Assembly: GCA_008933995.1 (NCBI GenBank)
Contig: WARS01001600.1
Span: 496,001 to 560,000 of the forward strand
Direction of reading: 5' to 3'
From: Datnioides undecimradiatus
Taxonomy: Eukaryota > Chordata > Actinopteri > Lobotiformes > Datnioididae
DNA length: 64,000 nt
In this document: piece after piece, positions 1-14,500 of the stretch
How positions within the stretch are numbered: position 1 is the first letter of the stretch
How the letters are laid out: each line of letters opens with the position of its first letter
Position numbers and translations under genes: made by a program
Notes under the pieces: model-generated
What the model saw: only the letters and a program-made list of their open reading frames with translations
What the model was told of the DNA's origin: nothing
The model's database searches: none

Positions 1-269
1 AGTTTCTTTAAGAGCCATTAACCTTAAAAATAGCACTTGTGAAGGCCTAGATGTGTGCTGAATTGATCACTTGAACCAGCAGCAGGCTGAATGTGCTACT
101 GGCCTGAGAAGTCTGGATCGATGTGATAACAGTGGAGCCTGGATCTAAGTCCCTCTGCAGAGAGCAATGACGGCTGTTTGAGGCGGCTGGTTTGTGTGTT
201 TACTTTCAGTCTAACTCAGAGACGAGTGTCTGAAGGAATCCGTGTATGTTACGTTACGTTGAGGTGGTC

Positions 270-790
270 TATGTAACTTCGCTATCATTGTGCATTTCAG
301 AGTGAAAGTGGATCGGCGGGTGAGACATAAACATGGAGGGCTGTGTGTGTGTGAGCCTCCATTCAATCAAGGAAGACTCCACGCCTCCTTCATTAATCCA
401 ATGAGGTGGAGAAAGACAAGGGAGAGGATGCTAGCTAGCTAGCTAATGAATCTCAGGCCTGTGCTGCTATAAGTTAAAGACTGACGGGTGGATGTCATGA
501 TGTTATTGGTGGAAATTGATCGGTTGAAGCTTATGTGTGTTACATTTTGTACGTATGGGAAGAAAACAGGGTTGAATTTTGATGTGAAAGAAAGTGATTT
601 TAATATATGTGGTTAAATAGGTGCACAGTATAGCCTGGGATGTGAGCTAAAAGGGTTAAAAGAGGCTTTTCTTCATTGCACCTTTACGTTAATACGCCAC
701 CACGCTGTCACCCAGATGGTCACGGGGGGTTATTTTCTCAGACGCGGACATTATACAACAGTTCCACAGGCTAAGTAGTTCTCTCCATGA
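270..790 (+). repeat. Diverged direct repeat, copy A
   Basis: This shares blocks in order with 2790-3240: GCCTCCATTCAATC, GAGG.TGCTAGCTAGC, TATTGGT.GAAA with AAGCTTATGT, GGGA..AGAAAAC.GG.TTG, and TTTTCTT with TGTCACCCA..A.GGT. It may be two copies of an interspersed element or a local duplication. Confidence 0.5.
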
Positions 791-1467
791 CTGTGACAAG
801 CAAACAAAGTTTCCTTTTAGCGTAACATAAGAAGTTGAGATACAGTCGAACTACAAATACCCAACGGCTGCGGCTCAGTCTGGGGGAGTCAGGAGAGTGT
901 CACTGTCGGTCGTCTTCAAAAAAGACCTGATGGCAAAGCAAAGCTCTGAATATGTTTGAGCTGACACTGAGGATAAAGGCACCTTTGTCCTCGGCCATTA
1001 CCAAGTCATACCCCTCCATTAACTGATAATGATTCTCTAACAACCCACTGTTTCTCATCCATCCAGACACAGTTGATGATCCATCTGGATTTTAACACTG
1101 CCCAATCTGTCAAAGCACTCTGACTCATATTTGGACAAAGGACGAGCCCAGCAGAGGACAAAGCTTTTGTTTTTGGAGCTAATGGTTCAGCTGGTCAATT
1201 CACAGATTATTACAAAGACAATTGAGGTAGCTGCAGAGAATGCAGCTGTAATTTGGACATCAGATGGCACCGAGCTGGTAAAAAGTAAAAAGAGCGCGTG
1301 TTTCTGTTGAGCTGCCAGTTGTTGTTGCTTTCCAGTCGCCCACGCCGGCTGAAGGTCAGCGCCTGCGTGTGACCGAGTTCCACAAACATCCTTTGGCATC
1401 AGTGTGGAGCGCTCGCTTGTGTCCTGAATCCTGGCCAGTGACCCTGTGATACTGTGTGTACACGTGG

Positions 1468-1509
1468 TTGTGTGTGCGTGTGCGTGCGCGCGCGCGCGCG
1501 TGTGTGTGT
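1468..1509. repeat. (TG/CG)n microsatellite
   Basis: Alternating purine-pyrimidine tract with a CG core; potential Z-DNA. Confidence 0.9.
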
Positions 1510-1642
1510 TCATGCGTGTTTAAGCCACAAGTCCAAGTGGCCAGTGCCCATGCAGCATCAGCAGCAGGACACACAACACCCCCCGAGGAACACTCCACAT
1601 AGCTGGAGCCGCCGCTGATAAAGCTGCAGCCAACAGAAGCCT

Positions 1643-1674
1643 CACGCACACACACACACGCGCGCACGCACACA
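1643..1674. repeat. (CA/CG)n microsatellite
   Basis: Complementary in composition to the TG/CG tract 140 bp to the left, so the two could pair as an imperfect inverted repeat. Confidence 0.85.
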
Positions 1675-2789
1675 AAGATAAAACCGCAAACACACACAAA
1701 CGATGCAAAACAGTCACAAACACGCAGATAGTCCTAGAGGCAGATGCACTCACACATTAGTGATCAGAAAAAAAAGAAAACCTGCAACGTGACTTGGATC
1801 TCAGACACACAAACAGGCGCCAAATTGCATACCTTCACTCTCCTGGTGTATGTGTGCAAACAGGCGCACATACAAACACAAACACACTTAACAAGCAGAC
1901 ATCTTTTCCGCTACATCATAATTTCAATCCCTCCCCTCCCCGACACAACGGCAAATTTAAGGGAAAGGGAAATATTTCTGCTAAATTAGTTATGCTAATT
2001 ACAGAGCAGTTCTCAGGGGGAGAGACGGCGCTAAATGGCTTTTAATTCTTTTTGCCTGGAAAGAGACGTGGGAGAGAGCCAGACAGAGAGCGGAGTGAGA
2101 GAAGCACGGAGCACGAGCAGGGGAAAAAAAAATAAGTAAACCAATCAACACACAAATAACCGGCGTTAAAATTCGCCCGGTGACACAGCAACAATGAACT
2201 AACAGAATTAACTACTCAGGGGAGGAGGAAGGAGGCCCGAAGCAGGCGGCCGGCCAGACAACAAGCTGCCTTATCAGCTCCGGGGGCCCCGGGTCCCCCG
2301 GCCGATGGGGAGAGGAGAGATCGACGGCAGGAGAGGAAAGTTTAGCGGCTAACTTTGTGTCCTGCAGCCTTTGCCAGCGGTCACACATTGATAACGAGGC
2401 GCGGGCAGATAGCACACAGCACTGTACATGGAAGGCACCAGAGGAAACACTGGGCACTGCGAGGGCGCTCGACACAAAGTTAGTAACACTCCCACTGTTC
2501 AACAAACAACCCCTCGCTACTCTAACACCACAAAGTGGACGGTGTGTACTGCTGCTGACAGTGCACTCTTGTGGCAGCTGATACTGGTGCAGTTTAATAC
2601 TTTTACAAATTTAAAATTTGTTTCACCTCATCGACACAGCACAGCAACTTCACACAGCAGACCTTTTCATCATGTGTCAGGACTCTGAATTCTCACACAG
2701 CGATGCAGAACTGTAGATGCAGGAGATGACAGACTAGTTCAAGGCAGGATGAAACAGGTTTATGGTTCGTGTACGTACGTGGCTTTCGT

Positions 2790-3240
2790 ATCTCCAGGTG
2801 CAACAGGATCGACAGGTGGGTGGGTGAGCGCGGGGAGTCACAGTGATTCAGAGTCAGACCACAGCCTCCATTCAATCGCACAGAACTATCATCAGCATCA
2901 TTCGACACTTTCGTCATCCCCGTTACTGGTGCAGGCAGACGGACTTCTCCAGCTGCAGGAGGTAGCTGGAGATGAGGGAGAGGCTGCTAGCTAGCAAACG
3001 GATGAATGTTAGCTCTAAACTGTGAGCTGGAGACTGATTGATGGCTGAATGTTGTGATATTATTGGTTGAAACTCGCTGGTTCAAGCTTATGTAAGTAAC
3101 ACATCTAATTTGGTTTTATGGGAAAAGAAAACTGGATTGGATTTCAGTATATCAGAAGGTTTTCTTGATGCACAATATGACAGAGAGTGTCACCCAAACG
3201 GTATAAAACAACATTTTTAATAATTTCATGGGGACTTAAA
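2790..3240 (+). repeat. Diverged direct repeat, copy B
   Basis: This is the second copy of the element at 270-790, about 2.5 kb away and in the same orientation. It has a divergent insert between the first two shared blocks. Confidence 0.5.
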
Positions 3241-5236
3241 ACCCATGTAAGCCACATGTCTGACAGTGGCAAACCCTAAGACAAGCTCCTCTTTGGTATT
3301 TCCCGTTTTGTCCGACAGAGCCACTCATCAGTTTCCATGACTATCAGCTGTTTGGGCCGACACGCGCACGGCGCGGCCTGTTCATCTGAGTCTCCTCAGG
3401 AAACACCACAACTGCTGTTCTGCTTGAACGAACTAAAGCAGCCGTTGACGTGGACACGGGCTGCCGGTTGGGATGCAGGGCGGACTCGATGATGAGATGT
3501 GAATCTCCATCATTGTCACAATGGGTGGGTGGGACAGCCATGTGCATCGGCACACGTCTAGTGGGGACCAAGGGAGCCTTGAAACAGGGCAGAGTAACAA
3601 ATCGACCCAGGAGTATCAGAAAACATAACGCGCGTCCTCTCCCTGTGCACGCAGGCAGCACATTCACATTTCCTTTGTGCCTGAACTGAACGTTTTCATA
3701 TTGATGTGTACTTTTCACTCCGCTTCCTGTCAATCACATGACACCCCCAGGAGGACAAAATCAAAACATGTTGTCTTACAAAGTGTACTGTCACAGACAT
3801 GCTGTGCTTTATTCAGGCTCTCTCTGTGTGCCAGGACAGCACTTCCCTTAAAGCATTCGTCTCTGCACATTGCTTAAATTAATAAGTCTTAAAAAATCTA
3901 ATTATAAGACAAAATTGCTAAATGATTGGGGTAAGTGTACAGGGGGAGCAGGCGAGAGTAAATAAGCTTAACTTGTAAATTAAACATGTGCTACAAAGGC
4001 TCATTAAGAGACAAAACACAGAGACAGTGTTAGTTCTCCTTAATATATGAATCCAGAGCAAACGAGAAATCGTTTTCCATGTAGCTGCCTTACAGTAACA
4101 TGCACTGAGCTGTGACTGATGGAGAACTGTGTGAAAAATGGTCTCCTCTGATTTTTTGGTGATGGGTTGTTGATTCACCGTTTAAATGCAAAGGAAGCAG
4201 CTGTTGGTGAGGAGCATCATCTTACATCTCACCCTTTATGCGAATGTCTTCAAGCAAACTTGAATCCCCGCAGACAAAACTACAGTTGAACTCTAATATG
4301 CAACAGTTTAATCATTTTGCAACACTTTGCAACACAAATCGCATTGTGCTGAAAATCAACATTACGTAATCATTTCACAGGTATTCCTCTTTACTCTCTA
4401 AATGCATGGTATGTTCACTCTGCCGGCCCTGATGTCAACTACACTTGACAGATGCGTCCTCCATGTGCGAAGCTGCAAATGTTCTCACATGTCTCACGAC
4501 TCATTTCCAGCCATCACCGCAGAGGAATATATATAACACCAAATGCAGAGCTGGAGGCAACCTGCCATAACAATACAATGACGCATGGTGTTTAGACAGT
4601 TCTCCGCGACAAATAAAAACAGCGGCAGCTCTCATGCTTAAATGTACCTCGCGGCCAGCGGAGGAGTTTAATCAAGCAGGTTATGTCCTTACAAAAACAG
4701 TGGAGGTTACTGGATGTGGAGATGTGTTATTTCTTTCAAATTAAAGATTCAGGTGCAGATTCGGATGCTGACATATTTCCTGTGTGACACCATCGACACA
4801 CTCGCACAGAAAATCTGGCGGAACTCATAAAAACGTGGCAGAGTGAGTCAAACGGCCGCGTCGATGTCATGGTGCAATCATCGAGCGACGCATACACCAA
4901 CAGTGTCCTCGGGTTGCGCTACTGTTCTGTGAAAATGGCTTCAGGGAGCTTTTATAAATCAGGATCATTGCAGGTGTCCCAGGAATACAAACAACGCACA
5001 CACTCACGTCGATGCACATGCACAAACATTGTAAATTTAAATCTCTAAGCATCGCCACGCGCTGTAACTTGAGTTCCAGTTCAGGCTGTGCCCCCACAAA
5101 AACAAACACACACAGACTCACCGCTTTATTGTTGGTCCCTCTCCAATATGGGGCCATAAGCAGTGGCCAGTTTTATGTCTTTTAATTAGTACACTGTCAC
5201 CATAGCAGCATCCAGCTGGCAAACAACCACGTCCGT

Positions 5237-5263
5237 ACACACACACACACACACACACACACA
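5237..5263. repeat. (AC)n microsatellite
   Basis: Uninterrupted dinucleotide tract, downstream of slc12a9 exon 9. Confidence 0.95.
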
Positions 5264-5370
5264 TAAACAATGGAATAGGTAGAAAATAAAAAAGACAAGG
5301 AGTGTGTTCAGTGAGCACAATGTTCTTCAGAGGTCACAACGCAGGGTGTCCCGCAGGCCCTCATTATGTC

Positions 5371-5400
5371 TGTGTGTGTGTGTGTGTGTGTGCGCGCGCG
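5371..5400. repeat. (TG)n(CG)n microsatellite
   Basis: Lies 23 bp beyond the slc12a9 exon 9 donor on the transcript. Confidence 0.95.
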
Positions 5401-5423
5401 GTGAGTAGGTGACACGTGTGTAC

Positions 5424-5548
5424 CTGAAATTAGGCGCAGATGCCCATTCCAGAGCCAGACAGGCCAGGTCCACGGCAGCGTACACCAGCAGGAAGAAAAT
5501 GGTCACAATGCTGGCGATGGTGTTGAGCTTCCCCGAGAACAGCACCAG
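5424..5548 (-). CDS. slc12a9: slc12a9 coding exon 9 (last seen in the window)
   Basis: Reads [20 protein letters not shown] then [20 protein letters not shown] and F plus a split Arg. The donor is AG|GTACAC, followed 23 bp on by a (TG/CG) microsatellite. The next expected segment (PTF...FSWHTCLLG in relatives) was not found further left. Confidence 0.95.
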
Positions 5549-8500
5549 CTGGAGAGGAAAGGGCAAAACAGAGGAAGACGGCGAAAAGGAGAGAGGGGAT
5601 TAACATTCACGGCGACACGTCATTTCAAAGTGGGACAGACGAGTGCATTTTAATGCATTTTTCAAAATGACCTTTTCCGGCAACCCCCCCCAACTCTTCA
5701 CTCCCAAAATCCTATCTCGAAAATATGAAGTCAGACACGTGACTCGCATGTCCCAGTGCTGTTTGAGCGAAAAGAAGTCAACGGACCCTCTGATTTATAA
5801 GTAACTGACGCAGTTTACCTCACTGTCACCTAACTTCATAAGTAAAGTGGCGAGAAGATCTCATGTATCGGTCTTTAAATGCCTCTTACTGTATCAATGG
5901 GAGTTCAGCCCGCTCCACAGACGCTTCACTTAAACCGCTCTGTTTTCAAAAAAAAAAAAAGCGTGTCTTGTAGGTTTTTCCTCTAAAAAGTGAAACTATC
6001 TCACGAAGTGATGAGAGAACAAACTCTCCCTCCTCAGCAGATGAACGTGAAAACAGCCTCTCAGTGTCTGCAGCGCTGTTAGCCTGCTGGATCTGACTGC
6101 GTTTGCTGGTTTTTAACCGAACATTAGACCCGATTCACTTTAAATCCCCTTCTGTGAGTAACTACAGTGAGAAATAAACAAAACCCATTCTAAATTCAAT
6201 TTAGATCGGTACTCTCCTTTAATAAAACACTTTAATATTTAGTGGACGTCTGAATATGGTCAGGTTTAACGTAGCAACAACATGACATGAGAACTCAACT
6301 GCATCTCTTCTTTAGAGAAGAGTCACCACTAACTACAATACAGTTCAGTATAAACCTAATTGAAAACACTTGCCTGATCTAAATTGCTAAGAATAAACGG
6401 CTTTAACCCAGAATTGTGCCGTTTCTGAACGAATGAAAACTTCCAGCACCAAATTAATTTATAAATTCAGCACACAGGGGCTTTGAGCGGGCGGTTATCA
6501 AGGCCAGAGGTTCCACACAGTTTCTGAGTCAGGGATCCCCCAGATAATTGGGCATTAATCCGTTCTGGTCCCAAGAAGCCTCGTTAAGATATTCGGCTGT
6601 TAGATATGATTATCTGCCTGCGCTGCGGTTGGAAGGTGGCAGCGAGAATAGATTTGGCCAACATCTGGGGAGCAAGACGCCGTCAGGATGAATGTGTCCT
6701 CCATTTTCTCGGGGACCAGTGCACATCCACAGTGGTCCGCCCCAGGCTTCACTCTGGAAGCCCCTGATTTAGGCTGATGTCCAGCTGAATTAAGATCGTA
6801 TCGAGGCTCCAGTTCAGCTGCGTGCAGTCGGTTACGTTGGCATCGACGGCTACGTGACAGCACGGCCGAGTCGAGCTACGTTAAGATTTCTTCGAGCCTG
6901 ATTTGGAGGGAAAGTTGTACATCTAATAACACTGACAGCACATGAATGTATGAGATTCACCCTCCCTCTATGACCGGGGAGTAGTGGGTGACTTTTAATA
7001 GAGGAGGGAAATGATGACCCCATTAGAGGTACCGCTCTCTGCCATGTTCTCTGACACTGGAATATGTGAACAGGGCTGTGTGCAACTCTCAGCAAGTTAC
7101 TACGGATGTGAAGGCCAAGAATGAAGGCAGTGCTGTTTCAGCTGCTTTGCTTGCTCCTACTGCTACATGCTGCTACTGCAGGGAGTGGCTAATACCTGTG
7201 CAAACACAGAAGTTTGTATTTAAAAGCGACAGTTTGAAATTTAGGTCACTTGGGGGCAGTGCAATGAGCAACGGGATCTTGTTTGCATACAGGTTCCCAT
7301 TTCCACATCAGGCAGACAGAGCAGCTCTGAAGATTGAATTGTTGTTCGGTACAGATTTAGCGTAGTTCGTTCATGGAAATGCACAACTGATCTATAACCT
7401 AATTACATATCTTTATCTTTATTTACTAAATATGCCACACTGGTGTGAGCACAGTGCTCTGCTGTGCTCACCACAGAACTGTAGCTGCACACTCATTACC
7501 CACCATTGCGTACTGAATTGGTCGCAAACACTTCTGAGTTTAAACAGTGGAAATCATCCCCGTCGTCACCTTCCTTCCGTCGTGCACCACACCTTCAGAC
7601 ATGGGCGAGGGAAAGCGAAGTCTGCATGAATATTAAATCTTTCACGCAAAAAGCCGTCATTAGTTCTTCTGTACTGAATGATTCATTTTCTGTGGAGGTT
7701 TCATCATCAGGTTTGCTCTCTTCATCTGTCTGCGAGCTGCCGAGACTAATTGCACGGAACAAAGAGGTAACTACAATACTGTACCTGGAAACAAACATGG
7801 CGTTAAGTCCCTCTCTCTCCAATTATCATGCATTTTACAACTGGGTAGTGAGAAACGCAAACAGAGTTGGAGCAGTTTTTCTGGAGCTGAGGGGCACATC
7901 GATGGTATTTATGGAGGAGAGAAAGCAGCAACTCTGTGATCACTGACTTTGTGACCAGAAAGCAGAAGTAAACTGAAGGGGAGAGAGAGGAGAGAAGGTA
8001 ATGGTGGGGAATTGAGATTAATGATGTCACGTTATTGACAGGCGGTCAGAAAGAGAGAGAAAATGATGAACCGTGGGAGCAATGAGGGAGGGGAGGGGGA
8101 GATGAGATGGAAAAAAGAGCGAGGAGAGAAATAAAGACGAGTGGAAAAGAGAAGCGGGGTAAGAGAGCATCTCTGACCTCTGGCAGTCAAAGTCAGTGGG
8201 TGTCTCTCCCGCGCTCTCCTGGGAGCTGGCTCTACCAGAGCATTAATTAGCCATTAACTCAGACACAGGCCAGCATGGACAACTACTGTCAGAGCCCACA
8301 AAGTCTGCGTGCGCGAGCGTGCACGAGCGCACACTAAATCTCTCCGGGGTGTGTTTTTGTGTGGTGATTTGAAAGACTGTTTTTACTGGAAAGCAGTGCG
8401 CATAAATTGCCATAAATTTCAGGAGAATAAGTGGCCGCGCACAGACACTTTTATTAAATAAGAAGAACTGAGTGGAAGCAGCTGAGTAATGCTTTGGACC

Positions 8501-11500
8501 ACGAAGCCCATCCCTTTCCAGAAAAGTCTGCGGGGTTATAGGTAACAATAGGACACACTTGCACACTCGAGCGTGTGCTGGCGTTGCGATGCAGACACTG
8601 CATGGCTAACGAAGCGATTAGTTACAGCAAAATGAATGCGTTCTGAAAATAGTTTAAATGAGAAAAGACAACTGAACAAACAGTTTGCCGTCAGCCTGTC
8701 GGATCAATAAACAGAGTCTGGGTGAATACTGTGCAGGGGATGGGTGGCATTTTGAGATAGATTACAGTAGAAAAGAAAAACTTAGAGCAAGCTGTAAAAC
8801 AATTAAAGAGCTTATTGCTAATCATAATGCATGATAAGCTCAAGTGAGCCAGTACTGAGTCTGACGTTCAGCATGAACATGGGCATCCAGTAACTGCTAC
8901 TCTACTCAGGTTGCCAGCCGGGAAGTTGAACATTTGTTTTTCCTTGAACTGCGTCTATAAAGTAATCTTATTTATTCCTAACACGCTGAGCTCAAGGTCA
9001 GACGTTCAAGTGGTTACCTTAAGGCACCAGATTAGAAATGGTAGGTACAGTTGTGCAGAGGCTTGGTCATAGCAGTGCATAGCTTGGGGGCAAGCAGCAG
9101 CTGAGAGGACATGCGGACACGTCGGTGCTCGGGCGGTGGAAGAGGTTGAGCACCCACAGGGGAGGCGATCAACAAAATATGTAACTAAATAAATAAATAA
9201 AACTGCATCTTTATTTGTGTGTGTGTGTGTGTGTGTGAATTCTGCACGATGAATACCAAGTTGCTGTATTCATATCTGCAGGTGCTTTTTGCTCAGGCAC
9301 TGGCGTCGGTTACACCATTGCATGCAGGCGACGTGGTGTTATGGTGTGGCCGACAGCCGCCTTCAACATGACGTCATGGTCTTCACTTAATTTAGGCACG
9401 ACATAAACCGGTGCCTACAGCTGACACGTTAACACGCGTAAGCTAGCCACTGAGCTAGTGAGCAGCCGGCTAGTTAGCAAAAACTGTGTATAAAGCAACA
9501 GCTGAACAATTCCTTGTGACTTTCTGGGAAGCAGGACCTTCCTTATAGTCATTAACCTTTGACTAAAGGGACAATCTCCTCCACTCCTCCACGGACAGTT
9601 AGTCACAACTCATAAAGACCAAACTTCCTGGCCCGGCACTTTCTCTTTATTTGGTTCAGCTAAATCCACCAGACTGTGATGTTAAGAGTGTGCAGCAGCG
9701 GAGATGAGAGTCAGCACCTCATACTCCGAGGCCAAGACTCTCCGCTGTGGTGAGAGTGAGTCATGATCCCGAGTCTCTGCGCCTGCTGCCACTCTGCTGG
9801 AGTCAGAGCAGAGCGAGCCACAGCAGCTGCACCTCACCTCAAGGGTCAAATCCTCTACAAATACTCAGTCAGAAGCAGTTCGAGTGTTTCGGAGTTTTGT
9901 TCATGAAGATGGAGCAAACCTTTGCGCGGTGTCAACAGTAATGCAGATGCTGCGCCGAGTTTACCAGTCAATCTGCGCTCCAGCCCTCAGCTTTACTCAG
10001 CAGCATTGGTTAATGACAGAAAGAACAAAATCAGAGTCGCCGACCAAAACGGGTTCTCTTCCCTGGTTGGCTGAACTCACCCCTGCAGGGTAAGGAGCTC
10101 AGAAATCAGGAAGGAGCTGGAGCAGAATCACGGCCCCTTCACACTGAGACAAGTCAGTGAAGGTGGCTCATGCATCTCGTATGGATGCACGGATGCTATC
10201 TGAGGAGGTGCTCTGAGCGCGTCCAAATGGGAGGCGATCACGAGCCTGACATATTTGCAAATCTTGGGAGAATCGGACACATTTGGAACGATTTCACTTA
10301 CAAATTGTGTGAATTCCCGGAGGGACTGAACAAAACGGTGCAGTCTGGGTGTCATCATGCGCAATGTCTCTTGTTTCCAGCACGTTCATTCGTGCCAGGT
10401 TGCAGCTGACTTTCACCCCGCCCATCCCACCCAATCCTCTTCAAACTTAACTTTCTGTTTTTCCTCCACGCTCTCAGTCCACTTGTTTTTCCTTTACTTA
10501 AAAGTCCAATAACTGAAAGCCTTGGCTTGTGGCCTCCTCGTCCTCCCCCTCCTCCCCCTTCTTCCTTTTCAATCCTGCAGTGTGTGAGCGTTTGAGGCGA
10601 GATTACAATCAGACTTTTGTCATCAGTGAATCATTCAAATGGCGGAGGAAGAGGCAGAGAGAAAGAGGACGAGGGAGTCAATGATCTCTGATGGCGACGA
10701 CGGTAGCAGCTAACGATTTCCATCTAATTGCTCCTCCTCCACTCCTGGAGAGTGGCGGGGGGATGAGGAGAGGAGGACGGGGGAGAGATAGAGAGTGGGA
10801 GAGAGAGAGAGAGAGCGCAAATAATGGCAAGCCATTCAGCCTTTAACACTCACCTCTGATAATGATGGGATAGTCAGGCCTATTTGCTCTTAAGATCCAC
10901 CTCCTCCTCTTTGTCTCTCCATCCTCACCCTCCTCCCCTCTGCCAATATTTTCTCCTCAGTCTAAATTGACTTCTTTCCCCCACTTGAGCACAACAGAGG
11001 AGACAGAAGAGAATAAAAGAGAAAAAAAAAAAACACTACAGGGAGTTTTTTTTACCTTCCTTTGGTAAAAACAGTTTGTTTCACTCAGCTCTTCTAATGC
11101 TACTCTATTCCTGGCCTCTGATTGGTCCTCCCACAGTTTCTCACACACAGATGACAGGAAATGATGCATCTCCATCTTGTGTTCCAGCTTTTTTAAAGTA
11201 ACGCAGACTGGGTAAATATAGCTCTGCATTTACGGTTTATCATCAGTGACCAGCCCAGATGAGGACCGAGGCAGCCGTGGCGGACAGGTTGTCTGATGTA
11301 ACGGTAATCAGCAGCAGCACTCAGGGAAAAAAGCACCGTCATCTTCACTTCCTGAAAGCAGCCACTTGGCCTTCCACTCAAACTACAAGAAGAGAACGCA
11401 TTACTCTAATTTTAGCATCTATTCACTGCCTTGCTTCCACAATTCAGTTCAAATTTGTATTAATTACTTACAAGGCATTAAGTGGATTGGCTCCAAGTTG

Positions 11501-14500
11501 TATTTCTGACCTACAAAGTGTACAAGGGCACTCAGTGAAGTTGGCGGGGAACAGTCCCGAAGTCTATACAGCAATTGCTGTCATGGCACTGCGGTATGAA
11601 AAACCTGCTCGCCACTTGCATCGCTGCTTTCTTACTTTAGGTTTTAAAATGCAATTGTTTTCCCGCCTTTGTCCTTTGTGAAAGCGCTTTGTAACAACGC
11701 AAAGTTTGCCGGACCTGGTTTTTTTTTTGGCTATCACGAACAAATCCCGACGGGGACGTGCAGGAAATTTAATTTGGCTCGGTTTGAAACCAACCAACCA
11801 CCAAACAGAGGAGGAAATATCGACCTTTGCATCAAAACATAAGAAGTTGAAGAAATCCTTTTTTAAAAAGTCGCTGATTAAGCGGTTTTTCATGCAGACA
11901 ATGGAAAACAGCTACTTTGTCCTTTGTAAGATCTGTCTGGTGACAAACAATACAATTACTTTTCTGGGAAACTCATTGAAAACCACTGAACCCAAAAGAC
12001 TTTAGTGGTCCCGGAGCAGTTTTTTGGGAAGACATTAGTCAACAAAATGAATGACTTCAAGCATTATTTGTTCAACACAACAGTGCAAATTAAAGAACGG
12101 TGTAACAAGGTGGCGTAGACGCAGACCGAGCAGTCGCAGGAAACAAAGACATCAAACTGCCCAAACTCTCGGTTTCTCCTCTGAAAGAATCGCTTCTGCT
12201 TGAAGTTTCTAGAGTAAGACTTCACAATCCAAACAACAGGAGCCTGGGCCGATTTTGTCCCACCACCTCCCCAACCTTGCATCTATTACCCAGAAATAAT
12301 AGCAGCGTGTTTGAAGCTTCTCCTCTTCCCTTTTGTGCTGGGCTTCAATGCGCCCGTAGCTCGGCAAGAATTTCTCGGACTGATCGATTTAGCTGAAATA
12401 TTTAAAACAAAGTGTTGCGTCTGAATTCCTGACCCTTAAAACTCCACATTTTTAGACCCATTGATCGCACAACAACAAACCAGTGAATGCAATTAAAAAG
12501 TTTTTGTTACTTTAATTTAACGGTGAAAGTTGAAATTTGGAGAAAATGTGGAGCTCAGGGGAGAAAATCTGAGGAATTGTTGTGATTCCTACACCATCCT
12601 TTCTCCTCCACATCAAATCAGGCTAAGAGCTTTTATTTATGTTATTATATTATTACGTTATTATGTTTGTATGTCAATACTTGCAGATGTTTGCTGAGAT
12701 TTCCCTTTTGGTGACTTCTGCCGGTAACCTTTGTCAAGCATCAAACATCTTTTGTTTTTTGCATTCTCCATCAATTTGCATTTGTTGCTTCACACTGACC
12801 TGCACGAGGAACCAGGAGATGAGCACAGAGACCCAGGGGTTACCACTCTGGGACGTCTTTTTAGCCGGAAATAGCACCTTACCTGCAGGGATGAAAAGAG
12901 ATCTTCAGACCTTCAGACTCAAGTGACCCTGAGTGTTCTTCAGCGGCAGTTTTCATTTAAAAGTATCAACAATGACTTTTAAAACCTACACGAGCGAAAC
13001 CCTGGATGCACGTTGACAGGATGTTTTAATCAAAGAAAGAATGAACGTGCCGAGCTCCCATCCTTGAGTTTACTGAAGAACGTCCATCACAACATTCTCC
13101 ATGAAGCCGGCGGGCATTTCTCCAGGCACTGGAAAACATTTTTTGGACCCACTGAGCGTGTGCAGTAACTGACAGAGCAGGTGGATGATCCTTGTCAATC
13201 AGATGTCAATCAGACATTCACACTCGCACAGTTTAACTCTGACACCTCCTCCTCACTGCTATTCATGATCATTTCTGAAACGACGTTCCGACAAGTCTTC
13301 ACTTGGCATGCCGTGTTTGCTGCCATTGTACGTTTTCTTGGTGATTCACGCAGAGCAGAACAGCGAAAGACAACACCGTGGCAGAATTTAATCCCGTAGC
13401 GGCCCAGTCCAGGAAGACTTCTGCCAATTAAGGCCTGCTCCTGCCGTGGTATCATCCATCTCCCACCCACTCCTGTGGACGGACATTTGATCGCGTCCTC
13501 CTGCTTCCAGTTAAACCCTGGCCCGGAGTGAACAACACACATCCATTCCTTCTTTTTATTCTAAAGATTCACTAAAGCTGTGTTTAGACTACGCCGACAC
13601 GATTGCATGTTTCAGTCCAAACCCGACCTGACCCTGCATGACTCAACTTGAGCCCGCTGAGCTGGTGTGTGCTGGAGCCATGGTTACAGCTTGCCTCTTT
13701 ACCTACAGACAGTACGTATGTGTGGGCATCTCGTAAACCGCTGACAAAAGCCATTGTTTTATATAGCATCTATATCTATACATTATCTATATTTATATAG
13801 CTGTTAATATGCAACCAAGAGGCCTTGAACTCCAGTAATAACGTCAACTAAAAAAAGATCTTTAGATTAAATGAAATGCCTGGACCCTCTTCAAGTTGGA
13901 GGTATATTAAAAACAGCTTTACGTTGAGGTCAGAGTAACTCACAGCACATCAAATCGCACGGATTGTGCTTCTCTTCCTCTTGGACTTCATGCTGTTTCC
14001 TATAGCAACAGATGCAAACCGGATGATGGAGCATCAGACCTCAGAGCGGCGACGATAATGTTACAGTTTACAGATGGGATCAGATCTAGACTGGGGACGG
14101 CAGTTTCTAATGTTACTGACATTTAAATCAAATTTACGTAATTAACTACATGTCTAGTCAAGAAAAGAGAGAGCGAGGTGGAGGGAAAGCAAGTGGGCGG
14201 GCGAGACGGAGAGGAAGACAAACTAAGCTGACACCTAACTTTATTTAACGCCTTATAAGGCTGCGTGGTTTACTGGAAGACAAATCATTTACAGGCAGCC
14301 TCTTGTTCCTTTTTATACATGACATTTCATCTCGTGATGACGACGACATTTGTGTTGGGTGGCGTTGCGGCTCTGGACGGTGGAAACTGAAAGGCGGATC
14401 CCACAGCAGTTATGACAGAAAAGGAAAAGAAGACTGGGGGTGGGCGGGGGGAGGTCACTGTTGGTGGACGGGGAATCGGAGTTTAAGACTGAATTTCACA

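Larger units (their letters stand above)
1..5423. other. Non-coding: probable slc12a9 intron 9
   Basis: No exon matching the next slc12a9 segment was recognised. It holds the diverged repeat pair, several microsatellites, and an AT/GC-mixed block near 1975-2340 with TTATGCTAATTACAGAG and a CpG-rich stretch that could be a conserved element. Confidence 0.5.
5549..12799. other. slc12a9 intron 8
   Basis: Contains a purine-rich block (7970-8170), a (TG)n at 9216-9237, a second purine-rich block (10640-10820) and the LINE fragment at 11375-11700. No coding exon was recognised. Confidence 0.8.

Noticed and set aside
6600-6900. Possible transposon-derived coding segment
   Set aside because: The translation shows no recognisable transposase or reverse transcriptase motif.
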